Made by a program: the position numbers and the translations under genes
Shown: piece by piece, positions 41,628 through 50,299 of the stretch
How the letters are laid out: each line of letters begins with the position of its first letter
Numbering within the stretch: the stretch's first letter is position 1
DNA from: Candidatus Cryptobacteroides choladohippi
GTDB lineage: Bacteria > Bacteroidota > Bacteroidia > Bacteroidales > UBA932
Assembly: GCA_018065985.1 (NCBI GenBank)
Contig: JAGHSF010000017.1
Location: forward strand, 1-50,299
Direction: 5' to 3'
DNA: 50,299 bases
Notes under the pieces: generated by a model
Databases searched by the model: none
What the model was told of the DNA's origin: nothing
The model's input: only the letters and a program-made list of their open reading frames with translations

Positions 41628-41714
41628 CAAAAATATCAAAGGTTACGATTTGGTAATTGTTTAACAGACGCTGTGTCCCCTGCTTCCATTTCGCAGCGTC
41701 CATTAAATGTAAAG
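41628..41714 (+). other. tRNA-Trp to secE leader with inverted repeat
   Basis: The 87-nt gap contains GACGCTG (41667-41673) and CAGCGTC (41694-41700), a possible 7-bp stem around a 20-nt loop. No T run follows, so a terminator is unlikely. It could be an RNA processing or leader structure. I see no good TAnnTTTG box. Confidence 0.35.
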
Positions 41715-41903
41715 ATGAGAAAGATCATTAACTATTTCAAAGAGTCTTTCGTGGAACTTACCAAGAAGACTGCATGGCCTAGCTGGGAGAAACTCCAGAG
41801 TTCCGCTCTGCTTGTATTGGTCACAACAGTTATCCTGGCAGCGCTCCTCTGGGTCGTTGATTTCTGTTTCCAGCATCTGATGACCGCAATTTACTCATTG
41901 TAA
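41715..41903 (+). CDS. secE: Preprotein translocase subunit SecE
   Basis: SecE is the small essential subunit that clamps SecY in the inner membrane. The 62-residue protein has the amphipathic block YFKESFVELTKKTAWPSWEKL and a single membrane helix (about 33-55). The frame continues upstream through tRNA-Trp, but the ATG at 41715 gives the exact short form usual for Bacteroidota. It is followed 17 nt later by nusG, the standard neighbour. Confidence 0.96.
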   Translation: MRKIINYFKESFVELTKKTAWPSWEKLQSSALLVLVTTVILAALLWVVDFCFQHLMTAIYSL

Positions 41904-41920
41904 TTTTATCGTAGTCTCCT

Positions 41921-42487
41921 ATGGGCGAAATGAAATGGTATGTTCTGCGGACAGCAGGCGGAAAGGAGAAGAAGGCTAAGGAATATCTTGAGAAAGAGAT
42001 TGAGAGAAGTGGTCTCGACGACCAGGTCTCTCAAGTTTTGGTACCTGTAAAGAAGGAAATCGTTATCAAGAATGGCAAGAGAAAGGCTGTTGACAAACTG
42101 CTTTTCCCTGGCTATGTCCTTATACAGGCCGAGCTCTCTGCAAAACTCGAGAACATCATCCGAAACCTTGTTCCCGGAATGTCCGGATTCCTGACTGAAA
42201 AGCGCAGCGTAAGCGGAAACCAGATCGAAAGAGTACCCGTGCCTATCCGTGAGGAAGAGGCACAAAGGATTCTTGGCGTCCAGGATGAAAATGCTGACAA
42301 TGCAGCAGAAACGATGGTCAACTATGAGATCGGAGAGTCTGTACGCATTACTGACGGTCCTTTCAACGGATTCAGCGGTACGGTAGAGGAAATCCTGGAA
42401 GACAGAAGCAAAGTCAAGGTAATCGTCGTGATCTTCGGAAGAAAAACTCTTCTCGAACTCAGCTTTACACAAGTAACTAAAGAATAA
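41921..42487 (+). CDS. nusG: Transcription termination/antitermination factor NusG
   Basis: NusG binds the RNA polymerase clamp and modulates pausing, Rho termination and coupling to ribosomes. The 188-residue protein has an N-terminal NGN domain (MKWYVLRTAGGKEKKAKEYL, KLLFPGYVLIQ, PGMSGFL) and a C-terminal KOW domain (ESVRITDGPFNGFSGTVEEI). An internal segment (about 100-120, RILGVQDENADNAA) varies among Bacteroidota. The order secE-nusG-rplK is preserved, and rplK starts 9 nt later. Confidence 0.97.
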   Translation: MGEMKWYVLRTAGGKEKKAKEYLEKEIERSGLDDQVSQVLVPVKKEIVIKNGKRKAVDKLLFPGYVLIQAELSAKLENIIRNLVPGMSGFLTEKRSVSGNQIERVPVPIREEEAQRILGVQDENADNAAETMVNYEIGESVRITDGPFNGFSGTVEEILEDRSKVKVIVVIFGRKTLLELSFTQVTKE

Positions 42488-42496
42488 CAATCAATT

Positions 42497-42940
42497 ATGG
42501 CAAAAGAAGTTACCGGATTCATTAAGCTCCAAATCAAAGGTGGAGCCGCCAATCCAGCACCTCCGGTAGGACCGGCACTCGGTTCCAAAGGCTTGAACAT
42601 CATGGAGTTCTGCAAGGCATTCAATGCCGCTACGCAGGCTCAGGCAGGCAAGATTCTCCCTGTCGTCATCACAGTATTCTCAGACAAGTCATTTACCTTC
42701 GAGGTAAAGCAGCCGCCTGTTGCTGTTTCACTCAAGGAAGCTGCAAAGATCACTTCAGCATCCGGAGAGCCTAACCGCAAGAAGGTCGCTACCATCACCT
42801 GGGATCAGGTAAAGACCATCGCAGAGGGTAAGATGCCCGACCTCAACTGCTTCACAATCGCTTCAGCTATGAAGATGGTTGCCGGAACAGCAAGGAGCAT
42901 GGGTATCACCATCAGCGGAGAATTCCCCAAGGACCTTTAA
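42497..42940 (+). CDS. rplK: 50S ribosomal protein L11
   Basis: L11 forms the GTPase-associated region of the 50S subunit with the L10-L7/L12 stalk. The 147-residue protein contains [22 protein letters not shown] and the C-terminal RNA-binding domain ending with [15 protein letters not shown]. Length is normal. The Pro-rich N-terminal loop, where thiopeptides bind in other species, is intact. It lies 15 nt ahead of rplA. Confidence 0.98.
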   Translation: MAKEVTGFIKLQIKGGAANPAPPVGPALGSKGLNIMEFCKAFNAATQAQAGKILPVVITVFSDKSFTFEVKQPPVAVSLKEAAKITSASGEPNRKKVATITWDQVKTIAEGKMPDLNCFTIASAMKMVAGTARSMGITISGEFPKDL

Positions 42941-42955
42941 AATTCAGCAGACATC

Positions 42956-43666
42956 ATGAGCAAAATGACAAAAAATCAGAAGGCAGCATACGAGAAGTTT
43001 GATTCTCACAAGCTGTACACTCTTAGTGAGGCCTGCAAGGTCGTAAAGGACATCACCTATACAAAGTTCGACTCAACAGTTGAGATTTCTGCGAACCTCG
43101 GTGTTGACCCCCGCAGGGCCAACCAGATGATTCGTGGCGTCGTCACCCTTCCCAACGGAACCGGTAAGGTCGTTCGCGTGCTCGCTCTCTGTACTCCCGA
43201 CAAGGAGGCTGAAGCTCAGGCAGCAGGCGCTGACTACGTAGGTCTTGACGAGTACATCGAGAAGATCAAGGGCGGTTGGACCGACGTTGACGTTATCGTT
43301 TGTACCCCTCCCGTAATGGCAAAGCTCGGTGCAGCAGGTCTCGGTAAGATCCTCGGACCCCGTGGTCTCATGCCGAACCCCAAGACAGGTACCGTAACCA
43401 TGGAAATCGGTGCGGCAGTCAAGGCATCAAAGGCCGGTAAGATCGACTTCAAGGTTGACAAGACCGGTATTATCCATACAGCTATCGGCAAGGTTTCCTT
43501 CTCAGCTGAGGCTCTTTGCGAAAACGCAACAGCAGTTCTCAACGAGATCGCCAAGCTCAAGCCCCAGGCTCTCAAGGGCACATATATGCAGAGCGCAGCT
43601 CTTTGCTCAACCATGAGCCCCGGTATAAAGATTGATCTTAAGGCATTCCTCAACGGTGCTGAGTAA
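42956..43666 (+). CDS. rplA: 50S ribosomal protein L1
   Basis: L1 forms the mobile stalk at the E site. The 236-residue protein has [21 protein letters not shown], the signature block around [19 protein letters not shown] and the C-terminal [18 protein letters not shown]. Length fits the family. In many bacteria L1 represses its own L11-L1 transcript by binding a leader; I see no obvious mimic here. The next gene starts 12 nt downstream. Confidence 0.98.
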   Translation: MSKMTKNQKAAYEKFDSHKLYTLSEACKVVKDITYTKFDSTVEISANLGVDPRRANQMIRGVVTLPNGTGKVVRVLALCTPDKEAEAQAAGADYVGLDEYIEKIKGGWTDVDVIVCTPPVMAKLGAAGLGKILGPRGLMPNPKTGTVTMEIGAAVKASKAGKIDFKVDKTGIIHTAIGKVSFSAEALCENATAVLNEIAKLKPQALKGTYMQSAALCSTMSPGIKIDLKAFLNGAE

Positions 43667-43678
43667 AAATTCAATATT

Positions 43679-44266
43679 ATGAAAAAGGAACTTAAAGCTC
43701 AAGTTATTGAAAGCATCTCAGCCCAGCTCAGCGAATACTCTGATTTCTATATCACTGACATCGCAGGCCTGAATGCAGGACAGACATCAAAACTCCGTCG
43801 CGAGTGCTTCAACGAGGGTATCAGCCTCAACGTTGTGAAGAACACTCTCTTCGCACACGTTCTCAAGGCTTCAGAGAATGAGGACATCAAGGCCCTCATC
43901 GACACCCTGGTAGGCAACACAGCAATCATGTACACCAATGTACCCTCAGCTCCTGGCAAGCTCATCAAGAAGCTCCAGAAGGAAGGCTTCCAGAAGCCTG
44001 TTGTAAAGGGTGCCTATGTACAGGGATGCACCTTCATCGGTGAAGACAAGCTTGATCTGCTTGCAGCAATCAAGACCAAGGAAGAACTCATTGGCGACAT
44101 CATCGCTCTCCTCCAGTCTCCTATCCAGCGCGTTATGGGCGGTTTGGAGAACGCAGCAGAGGGCAAGGCAGACGACGAGAAGATCGGCGCAGCCATTGCA
44201 GCTCCCGCAACAGAGGAAGCACCCGCAGAGGCTCCTGCAGCAGCAGAAGCTCCCGCAGCAGAATAA
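43679..44266 (+). CDS. rplJ: 50S ribosomal protein L10
   Basis: L10 anchors the L7/L12 dimers on the ribosome. The 195-residue protein has the N-terminal rRNA-binding domain ([34 protein letters not shown]) and the helix that binds L7/L12. It ends in an Ala/Glu/Pro-rich tail ([17 protein letters not shown]), longer than in E. coli and common in Bacteroidota. There is no long leader between rplA and rplJ, so the L10 autoregulation site known elsewhere is not evident. Confidence 0.97.
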   Translation: MKKELKAQVIESISAQLSEYSDFYITDIAGLNAGQTSKLRRECFNEGISLNVVKNTLFAHVLKASENEDIKALIDTLVGNTAIMYTNVPSAPGKLIKKLQKEGFQKPVVKGAYVQGCTFIGEDKLDLLAAIKTKEELIGDIIALLQSPIQRVMGGLENAAEGKADDEKIGAAIAAPATEEAPAEAPAAAEAPAAE

Positions 44267-44299
44267 AAGAATTATTAACAATTTAAAAACTATAGAATT

Positions 44300-44671
44300 A
44301 TGGCAGATGTAAAAGCCCTTGCAGAAGAGTTGGTTAACCTTTCTGTAAAAGACGTTCAGGAACTCGCAAAGGTTCTCAAGGAAGAGTATGGTATCGAGCC
44401 CGCAGCAGCAGCAGTTGTAGTTGCAGCAGAGGGCGCTGGCGCAGCAGCAGAGGCTGAGCAGACTGAGTTCGATGTAATCCTCACCTCAGCTGGTCAGGCA
44501 AAGCTTAACGTGATCAAGGTCGTTAAGACTGAGCTCGGTCTTGGTCTTAAAGAGGCTAAGGATCTCGTTGACGGAGCTCCCTCTACCGTTAAGGAGAAGG
44601 TATCCAAGGCAGAGGCAGAGGCACTCAAGGCCGCTCTCGAAGAGGCTGGTGCCGAGGTTGAGATTAAGTAA
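44300..44671 (+). CDS. rplL: 50S ribosomal protein L7/L12
   Basis: L7/L12 is the multicopy stalk protein that recruits translation factors. The 123-residue protein has the N-terminal dimer domain ([21 protein letters not shown]), an Ala-rich hinge (about 36-52) and the C-terminal factor-binding domain with [32 protein letters not shown] (start near 74; core GLKEAKDLV). Codon use is strongly biased. A strong hairpin follows before rpoB. Confidence 0.98.
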   Translation: MADVKALAEELVNLSVKDVQELAKVLKEEYGIEPAAAAVVVAAEGAGAAAEAEQTEFDVILTSAGQAKLNVIKVVKTELGLGLKEAKDLVDGAPSTVKEKVSKAEAEALKAALEEAGAEVEIK

Positions 44672-44702
44672 CTCAACTCCCCTCCCTGCTAAGGGGATAA
44701 AC

Positions 44703-44740
44703 AGGTTTAGAGCCGGGGTTAACAGGCTCTAAACCTTTTT
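44703..44740 (+). terminator. rplL-rpoB intergenic terminator/attenuator
   Basis: AGGTTTAGAGCC (44703-44714) pairs perfectly with GGCTCTAAACCT (44725-44736) over a 10-nt loop, followed by T up to 44740. It lies between the ribosomal protein genes and rpoB, where E. coli has an attenuator that lowers rpoBC output. A partial TAACTTTT box (44748-44755) follows and could support extra rpoB transcription. Confidence 0.85.
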
Positions 44741-44776
44741 CCGTATTTAACTTTTTCTCATTCCTTAAGGCAGAAT

Positions 44777-47700
44777 ATGTCAAAAAAGACTGTAAACAAG
44801 CGAGTAAATTTCGCAACATCCAAAATCCTGGAGTATCCTGACCTGCTTGAAGTCCAGCTCAAATCATTCAAGGACTTCTTCCAGCTGGAGACAACTCCCG
44901 AGAACAGAAAGAACGAAGGTCTGTTCCAGGTTTTCCAGGAAATTTTCCCGATTGAGGATACGAGGAACAGCTACAAGCTCGAGTTCATCGACTATTTCGT
45001 TGACCCGCCTCAGTATTCAATCGAGGAATGTCTTGAGAGAGGACTTACATACAACGTTCCTCTGAAGGCAAAACTCCGCCTTTTGTGCACTGATCCCGAG
45101 CATGAGGACTTTGACACCAGGGTTCAGGATGTTTACCTCGGTAACATCCCCTACATGACCCCCGGTGGCACTTTCGTCATCAACGGTTCCGAGCGTATCA
45201 TCGTCTCTCAGCTGCACAGATCCCCCGGCGTGTTCTTCGACCAGAGCATGCACGCAAACGGTACTAAGCTCTATTCAGCCCGCATCATACCGTTCAAGGG
45301 GTCTTGGATCGAGTTCGCTACTGACATCAACTCTGTCATGTATGCCTACATCGACCGCAAGAAGAAGCTGCCTGTAACCACTCTTCTCAGAGCTATCGGT
45401 TACAACAGCGACAAGGACATCATAGACATCTTCGACCTGGCAGACGAGATCGAGGTTTCCAAGGAAGCCCTCGAGGCCAACAAGGGCCGCAAGCTCGCTG
45501 CTAAAGTACTTACAACCTGGACTGAAGATTTCGAGGATGAGGATACCGGTGAGGTTATCCCCATCGAGCGTACCAAACCCATCGTGGAGCGTGGCGAGAT
45601 CCTTGACGACGACACCATCGAGGCAATCCTCGAGACCGATGTCAAGAGCATCCTGCTCCAGAAGGACGAGGCAAGTACTGCCGAGTACTCCATCATCTTC
45701 AACACACTCCAGAAAGATCCGACCAATACGGAGATGGAGGCTGTCAACTACATCTACAAGCAGCTCCGCAATTCAGAACCGCCTGATGAGAGCACCGCTC
45801 GTGACGTAATCGACAAGCTCTTCTTCTCTGAAAAGCGCTACGATCTCGGAAACGTTGGACGCTACCGCCTCAACAGGAAGCTCAAGCTCGCCATCGATCC
45901 CGATGTCCGCGTGCTTACAAAGACTGACATAATCGAGATCATCAAGTATCTCATCCAGCTTATCAACTCAAAGGCTACAGTTGATGATATCGACCATCTC
46001 AGCAACCGCCGCGTCCGCACTGTAGGCGAGCAGCTCGCCAACCAGTTCAGCGTAGGTCTGAGCCGTATGGCCCGTACCATCCGCGAGAGGATGAACGTCC
46101 GCGACAGCGAGCAGTTCAACCCCATCGACCTCATCAACGCAAAGACCCTGAGCTCAGTCATCAACTCATTCTTCGGAACCAGCCAGCTGAGCCAGTTCAT
46201 GGACCAGACCAACCCTCTTGCAGAGGTTACCAACAAGAGGCGTCTTAGCGCCCTTGGTCCTGGCGGTCTGAGCCGTGACCGAGCAGGCTTCGAGGTTCGA
46301 GACGTGCACTACACCCATTACGGACGTCTGTGTCCTATCGAGTCTCCTGAAGGTCCGAACATCGGTCTTATCTCATCTCTGTGCGTTTATGCACGTATCG
46401 ACAATCTTGGATTCATCGAGACTCCCTACCGTGACGTGAAGGACGGAAAGGTCAACCTGACCGCTGCCGGAACCCACTACATGAGCGCAGAGGAGGAAGA
46501 GGACAAGAAGGTCTCTCTTGCAAACGTGCATATGGACGACGAAGGAAACATCCTCGACGAGCGCATCCAGTGCCGTCTGGAGGCTGACTTCCCCGTTGTA
46601 TCCAAGACTGAGGCCGACTACATGGACGTTGCGCCTAACCAGATGGCATCAGTGGCAGCATCTCTCATCCCGTTCCTCGAGCATGACGATGCCCACCGTG
46701 CATTGATGGGTGCCAACATGATGCGCCAGGCAGTTCCCCTTCTCAAGCCCGAGTCACCTATCGTAGGTACCGGTCTGGAGGAGAGAGTCTGCATCGACTC
46801 ACGTACCCAGTACGTAGCCGAGCGCAAGGGCGAGGTTACCTATGTTGATGCAAATGAAATCCGCATCAAGTATGAGCGCACCGAGGACGAGGCATTCGTA
46901 AGCTTCTCACCCGAGGAGACCGTATACAAGCTGCCCATCTACCGTCGTACAAACCAGAGCACCACTGTCAGCCTCACCCCTATTGTCCGCAAGGGCGACA
47001 AGGTCGAGAAGGGACAGGTTCTCACCGAAGGTTATGCGACCCAGAACGGAGAGCTCGCACTCGGACGCAACCTCAAGGTGGCATTCATGCCCTGGAAGGG
47101 TTACAACTACGAGGACGCCATCGTTCTTTCAGAGGAGATGGTCAAGTGGGATATCCTCACATCCATCCACGTTGACGAGTACCTCACCGAGGTTCGCGAC
47201 ACCAAGCGCGGAATGGAGGAACTCACCTCAGACATCCCCAACGTAAGCGAGGATGCAACCAAGAATCTCGACCAGAACGGTATCATCCGCATCGGTGCCC
47301 ACATCGAGCCCGGTGACATCATGATAGGAAAGATCACGCCCAAGGGCGAGAGCGACCCTTCTCCTGAGGAGAAACTCCTCAAGGCCATCTTCGGCGACAA
47401 GGCCGGCGATGTCAAGGACGCATCACTCAAGGCAAATCCTTCACTCAGCGGCACAGTCATCAAGACCGCCCTCTATACAAAGGTTGCCAAGGAGACCGGC
47501 AGAAAGAGCCAGTCAAAGGCAGACCAGAAGGCACGTCTCGAGCTCCGCGAGGCAGAGTTCCAGGCAAAGAAGGAGAAACTCTTCGCAGAGTTCCTTGCCA
47601 AGCTCGTCACCCTCACAAAGAACAAGAAGAGTGCAGGTGTAACCGATCTGTATGGTGCTGAGATAGTTGCGAAGGACAAGAAGTTCACCGCAGAGCAGCT

Positions 47701-48598
47701 CAAGACCATCGATTACGAGAATGTGAATTCAAACAAGTGGACTACTGACAAGGATACCAACATCCTTATCCGTGAGCTCATCAACAACTTCTGCATAGCT
47801 GTCAAGACCGAGGCCGCAGTCTGCAAGCGCGAGACTGACAAGATCAAGGTCGGCGACGAACTCCCCAACGGAGTCATGCAGCTGGCAAAGGTTTATATCG
47901 CAAAGAAGCGCAAGATCACAGTCGGTGACAAGATGGCAGGACGCCACGGTAACAAGGGTATCGTTGCCAAGATCGTACGCCAGGAAGACATGCCGTTCCT
48001 CGAGGATGGTACCCCTGTCGACATCGTTCTGAACCCTCTGGGTGTGCCTTCACGAATGAACCTCGGTCAGATTTACGAGACCGTGCTCGGTTGGGCAGGT
48101 TCAAAACTCGGACTCAAGTTCAGCACCCCCATCTTCGACGGTGCAAGCATTGAGGAAATCTGCGAACTCACAGACAAGGCCGGACTCCCCCGCTACGGAA
48201 AGACTCAGCTCCGTGATGGTGGTACCGGTGACTGGTTCGACCAGCCTGCCACAGTAGGTGTGATCTACATGATCAAGCTCGGCCATATGGTCGACGACAA
48301 GATGCACGCACGTTCAATCGGTCCCTACTCTCTCATCACCCAGCAGCCTCTTGGAGGTAAGGCGCAGTTCGGTGGACAGCGTTTCGGTGAGATGGAGGTC
48401 TGGGCACTCGAGGCATTCGGTGCAGCCAACTGTCTGCAGGAAATCCTTACCGTCAAGTCCGACGATGTGACAGGAAGATCCAAGACTTACGAGGCTATCG
48501 TCAAGGGCGACCCCATGCCGCCTGCAGGAATCCCCGAATCTCTTAACGTATTGCTCCACGAACTCCGTGGACTCGGTCTCAAGGTCACATTGGAATAA
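44777..48598 (+). CDS. rpoB: RNA polymerase subunit beta
   Basis: RpoB is the 1,273-residue beta subunit, of normal length for Bacteroidota. Recognisable blocks in order are the N-terminal [18 protein letters not shown], the rifampicin region [54 protein letters not shown], the central [17 protein letters not shown], and the C-terminal [20 protein letters not shown]. At the residue matching E. coli His526 the sequence is Asn486 (EVTNKRR). Gln513, Asp516 and Ser531 equivalents are unchanged. It is followed 20 nt later by rpoC. Confidence 0.99.
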   Translation: MSKKTVNKRVNFATSKILEYPDLLEVQLKSFKDFFQLETTPENRKNEGLFQVFQEIFPIEDTRNSYKLEFIDYFVDPPQYSIEECLERGLTYNVPLKAKLRLLCTDPEHEDFDTRVQDVYLGNIPYMTPGGTFVINGSERIIVSQLHRSPGVFFDQSMHANGTKLYSARIIPFKGSWIEFATDINSVMYAYIDRKKKLPVTTLLRAIGYNSDKDIIDIFDLADEIEVSKEALEANKGRKLAAKVLTTWTEDFEDEDTGEVIPIERTKPIVERGEILDDDTIEAILETDVKSILLQKDEASTAEYSIIFNTLQKDPTNTEMEAVNYIYKQLRNSEPPDESTARDVIDKLFFSEKRYDLGNVGRYRLNRKLKLAIDPDVRVLTKTDIIEIIKYLIQLINSKATVDDIDHLSNRRVRTVGEQLANQFSVGLSRMARTIRERMNVRDSEQFNPIDLINAKTLSSVINSFFGTSQLSQFMDQTNPLAEVTNKRRLSALGPGGLSRDRAGFEVRDVHYTHYGRLCPIESPEGPNIGLISSLCVYARIDNLGFIETPYRDVKDGKVNLTAAGTHYMSAEEEEDKKVSLANVHMDDEGNILDERIQCRLEADFPVVSKTEADYMDVAPNQMASVAASLIPFLEHDDAHRALMGANMMRQAVPLLKPESPIVGTGLEERVCIDSRTQYVAERKGEVTYVDANEIRIKYERTEDEAFVSFSPEETVYKLPIYRRTNQSTTVSLTPIVRKGDKVEKGQVLTEGYATQNGELALGRNLKVAFMPWKGYNYEDAIVLSEEMVKWDILTSIHVDEYLTEVRDTKRGMEELTSDIPNVSEDATKNLDQNGIIRIGAHIEPGDIMIGKITPKGESDPSPEEKLLKAIFGDKAGDVKDASLKANPSLSGTVIKTALYTKVAKETGRKSQSKADQKARLELREAEFQAKKEKLFAEFLAKLVTLTKNKKSAGVTDLYGAEIVAKDKKFTAEQLKTIDYENVNSNKWTTDKDTNILIRELINNFCIAVKTEAAVCKRETDKIKVGDELPNGVMQLAKVYIAKKRKITVGDKMAGRHGNKGIVAKIVRQEDMPFLEDGTPVDIVLNPLGVPSRMNLGQIYETVLGWAGSKLGLKFSTPIFDGASIEEICELTDKAGLPRYGKTQLRDGGTGDWFDQPATVGVIYMIKLGHMVDDKMHARSIGPYSLITQQPLGGKAQFGGQRFGEMEVWALEAFGAANCLQEILTVKSDDVTGRSKTYEAIVKGDPMPPAGIPESLNVLLHELRGLGLKVTLE

Positions 48599-48618
48599 TT
48601 ATTTGAATTAAAGCTATT

Positions 48619-50299
48619 ATGCCTACTTTCAACAATAAAGACAACAAGGTAAAGAGCAACTTCTCAAAGATCAGCATTTCGCTGGCCTCTCCTGAGGATA
48701 TCACGGAGAGGTCATGCGGCGAGGTGCTCAAGCCCGAGACCGTGAACTACAGGACTTACAAGCCCGAGAGAGACGGTCTGTTCTGCGAGAAGATATTCGG
48801 ACCCACCAAGGACTACGAATGCTACTGCGGAAAGTACAAGAGAATCCGCTACCGTGGCATCGTATGCGACAGGTGTAACGTCGAGGTTACCGAGAAGAAG
48901 GTTCGCCGCGAACGCATGGGTCATATCACCCTCACCGTTCCCGTAGCCCACATCTGGTACTTCAAGAGCGCGCCCAACAAGATTTCCGCACTTCTTGGAC
49001 TTCCCGCAAAGAAGCTCGAGTCAGTAGTCTACTACGAGAAGTACATAGTCGTACGTCCCGGAGCCAGCGGACTTGACAAGATGGCCCTCCTTTCAGAGGA
49101 CGAATACCTTGACGCACTTGCACACATCCCCGGAAACGAGAACCTGCCGGATTCCGATCCTGACAAGCTCGTTGCCAAGATGGGTGCCGAGGGTATCTAC
49201 GAGCTCCTCAAGGAGATCGACGTCGAGGCTCTCGGAAAGGAACTCCGCCAGCGTATGGCAGTCGAGGCTTCACAGCAGCGCAAGGCAGAGATGCTCAAGC
49301 GCCTGCAGGTAGTGAAGTGGTTCCAGGAGAGCAAGGGCATCAACCACCCCGAGTGGATGATCATGAAGGTCATTCCTGTCATCCCGCCCGATCTTCGCCC
49401 TCTCGTACCCCTTGATGGCGGACGTTTTGCAACCTCCGATCTCAACGACCTCTACCGTCGCGTGATCATCCGCAACAACCGACTCAAGAAGCTCATCGAG
49501 ATAAAGGCACCTGAGGTCATTCTCCGCAACGAGAAGCGTATGCTCCAGGAGTCTGTCGATTCACTCTTCGACAACTCGAAGAAGTCTTCAGCAGTCAAGA
49601 GCGAGTCCAACCGTGCACTCAAGAGCCTCTCTGACTCCCTCAAGGGAAAGCAGGGACGCTTCCGCCAGAACCTCCTCGGTAAGCGTGTCGACTATTCAGC
49701 ACGTTCAGTCATCGTCGTAGGTCCCGAGCTCAACATGCACGAGTGCGGTCTTCCCAAATACATGGCAGCAGAGCTCTACAAACCCTTCATCATCCGCAAG
49801 CTCATCGAGCGCGGCATTGTGAAGACCGTAAAGAGCGCCAAGAAGATCGTCGACCGCAAGGCTCCCGTCATCTGGGACATCCTTGAGAATGTGATGAAGG
49901 GACATCCCGTGCTCCTCAACCGTGCACCTACCCTTCACCGTCTCGGTATCCAGGCTTTCCAGCCCCGAATGATCGAGGGTAAGGCCATCCAGCTGCATCC
50001 TCTCGCATGTACCGCGTTCAACGCCGACTTCGATGGTGACCAGATGGCAGTCCACCTGCCTCTCGGCAATGCAGCCGTAATGGAGGCCCAGCTCCTCATG
50101 CTCGGTTCCCAGAACATCCTCAACCCTGCCAACGGCGCGCCTATCACCGTGCCTTCACAGGATATGGTTCTCGGTCTGTACTACATCACCAAGATCCGTC
50201 CGGGCGCAAAGGGCGAGGGCAAGAGCTTCTACTCCGCTGAGGAAGTCATCGTTGCATACAACGAGAAGGCCATCGACATGCACGCAGAGATCAATGTCC
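48619..50299 (+). CDS. rpoC: RNA polymerase subunit beta' (5' part, cut by window end)
   Basis: The frame opens at ATG 48619 ([15 protein letters not shown]) and stays open to the right edge, giving about 560 of an expected 1,400 or so residues. The N-terminal zinc site CYCGKYKR ... CDRC, the clamp block [10 protein letters not shown], the lid and rudder region with [18 protein letters not shown], and the catalytic magnesium motif [12 protein letters not shown] are all present. It forms the active centre with RpoB. The rest of the gene lies beyond the window, so nothing can be said about its C-terminal part. Confidence 0.98.
   Translation, partial: MPTFNNKDNKVKSNFSKISISLASPEDITERSCGEVLKPETVNYRTYKPERDGLFCEKIFGPTKDYECYCGKYKRIRYRGIVCDRCNVEVTEKKVRRERMGHITLTVPVAHIWYFKSAPNKISALLGLPAKKLESVVYYEKYIVVRPGASGLDKMALLSEDEYLDALAHIPGNENLPDSDPDKLVAKMGAEGIYELLKEIDVEALGKELRQRMAVEASQQRKAEMLKRLQVVKWFQESKGINHPEWMIMKVIPVIPPDLRPLVPLDGGRFATSDLNDLYRRVIIRNNRLKKLIEIKAPEVILRNEKRMLQESVDSLFDNSKKSSAVKSESNRALKSLSDSLKGKQGRFRQNLLGKRVDYSARSVIVVGPELNMHECGLPKYMAAELYKPFIIRKLIERGIVKTVKSAKKIVDRKAPVIWDILENVMKGHPVLLNRAPTLHRLGIQAFQPRMIEGKAIQLHPLACTAFNADFDGDQMAVHLPLGNAAVMEAQLLMLGSQNILNPANGAPITVPSQDMVLGLYYITKIRPGAKGEGKSFYSAEEVIVAYNEKAIDMHAEINV

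Noticed and set aside
41667..41700. Possible degraded second tRNA-Trp
   Set aside because: The stretch CCCCTGCTTCC echoes the 3' part of tRNA-Trp, but no anticodon or T arm can be built, so chance similarity is more likely.

Overview
The window looks like a chromosomal segment of a fairly GC-rich member of the order Bacteroidales (Bacteroidota). Three kinds of evidence agree. Several intergenic regions carry the Bacteroidota promoter signature (TTTG, about 19 to 21 nt, TAnnTTTG). Gene starts lack strong Shine-Dalgarno sequences. The gene content is typical of the group: a batABCDE aerotolerance operon with moxR, a PIN-PhoH protein, a MotA/ExbB-type motor with its own TonB, an OmpA-like porin, and the order tuf - tRNA-Trp - secE - nusG - rplKAJL - rpoBC. 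Genus cannot be fixed from the sequence alone.

Layout. Positions 1-216 are non-coding: a GC-rich segment able to fold, then the terminator of ppdK. From 217 to 21503 every gene is on the minus strand. These are pyruvate phosphate dikinase, PIN-PhoH, a degenerate relative of the purine enzyme PurL, a giant alpha-2-macroglobulin-like protein coupled to folC, an OmpA family protein with a clear promoter and terminator, and the tightly coupled operon moxR - DUF58 - membrane protein - batA - batB - batC - batD/E (read right to left). From 21529 onward all genes but aroK are on the plus strand. They are truA, exbB-exbD-tonB, an rRNA pseudouridine synthase with a repetitive basic tail, era, parC, recJ, lysS, a TrmH/SpoU methyltransferase, aroE, ssb, two tandem MFS transporters and dxs. 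A tRNA cluster follows (Thr-TGT, Tyr, Gly, Thr-GGT), then tuf, tRNA-Trp and the secE-nusG-ribosomal protein-RNA polymerase cluster. The window ends inside rpoC.

How the genes work together. The Bat/MoxR/DUF58 set probably forms one inner-membrane and periplasmic assembly: a MoxR AAA+ ATPase, two membrane-anchored von Willebrand A proteins, TPR proteins and the large BatD ectodomain. Nearly every junction is a stop/start overlap (ATGA, TAATG or TGATG). The exbB-exbD-tonB trio energises outer-membrane transport. The right-hand third is the standard translation and transcription supply block, with recognisable hairpins after the tRNAs, after tuf and between rplL and rpoB.

Most of the window is conserved core genome, and I see no clearly new multi-gene system, CRISPR array, insertion sequence or prophage. 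The items most worth a second look are the PurL-derived protein without its catalytic motif, the BatD-BatE fusion with a buried signal peptide, the foldable segment at the left edge, the tandem MFSD1-like transporters ahead of dxs, and unusual residues at drug-contact positions of RpoB (Asn486) and ParC (Gln113, Gly117). Several TAnnTTTG boxes also lie only a few nucleotides before start codons.
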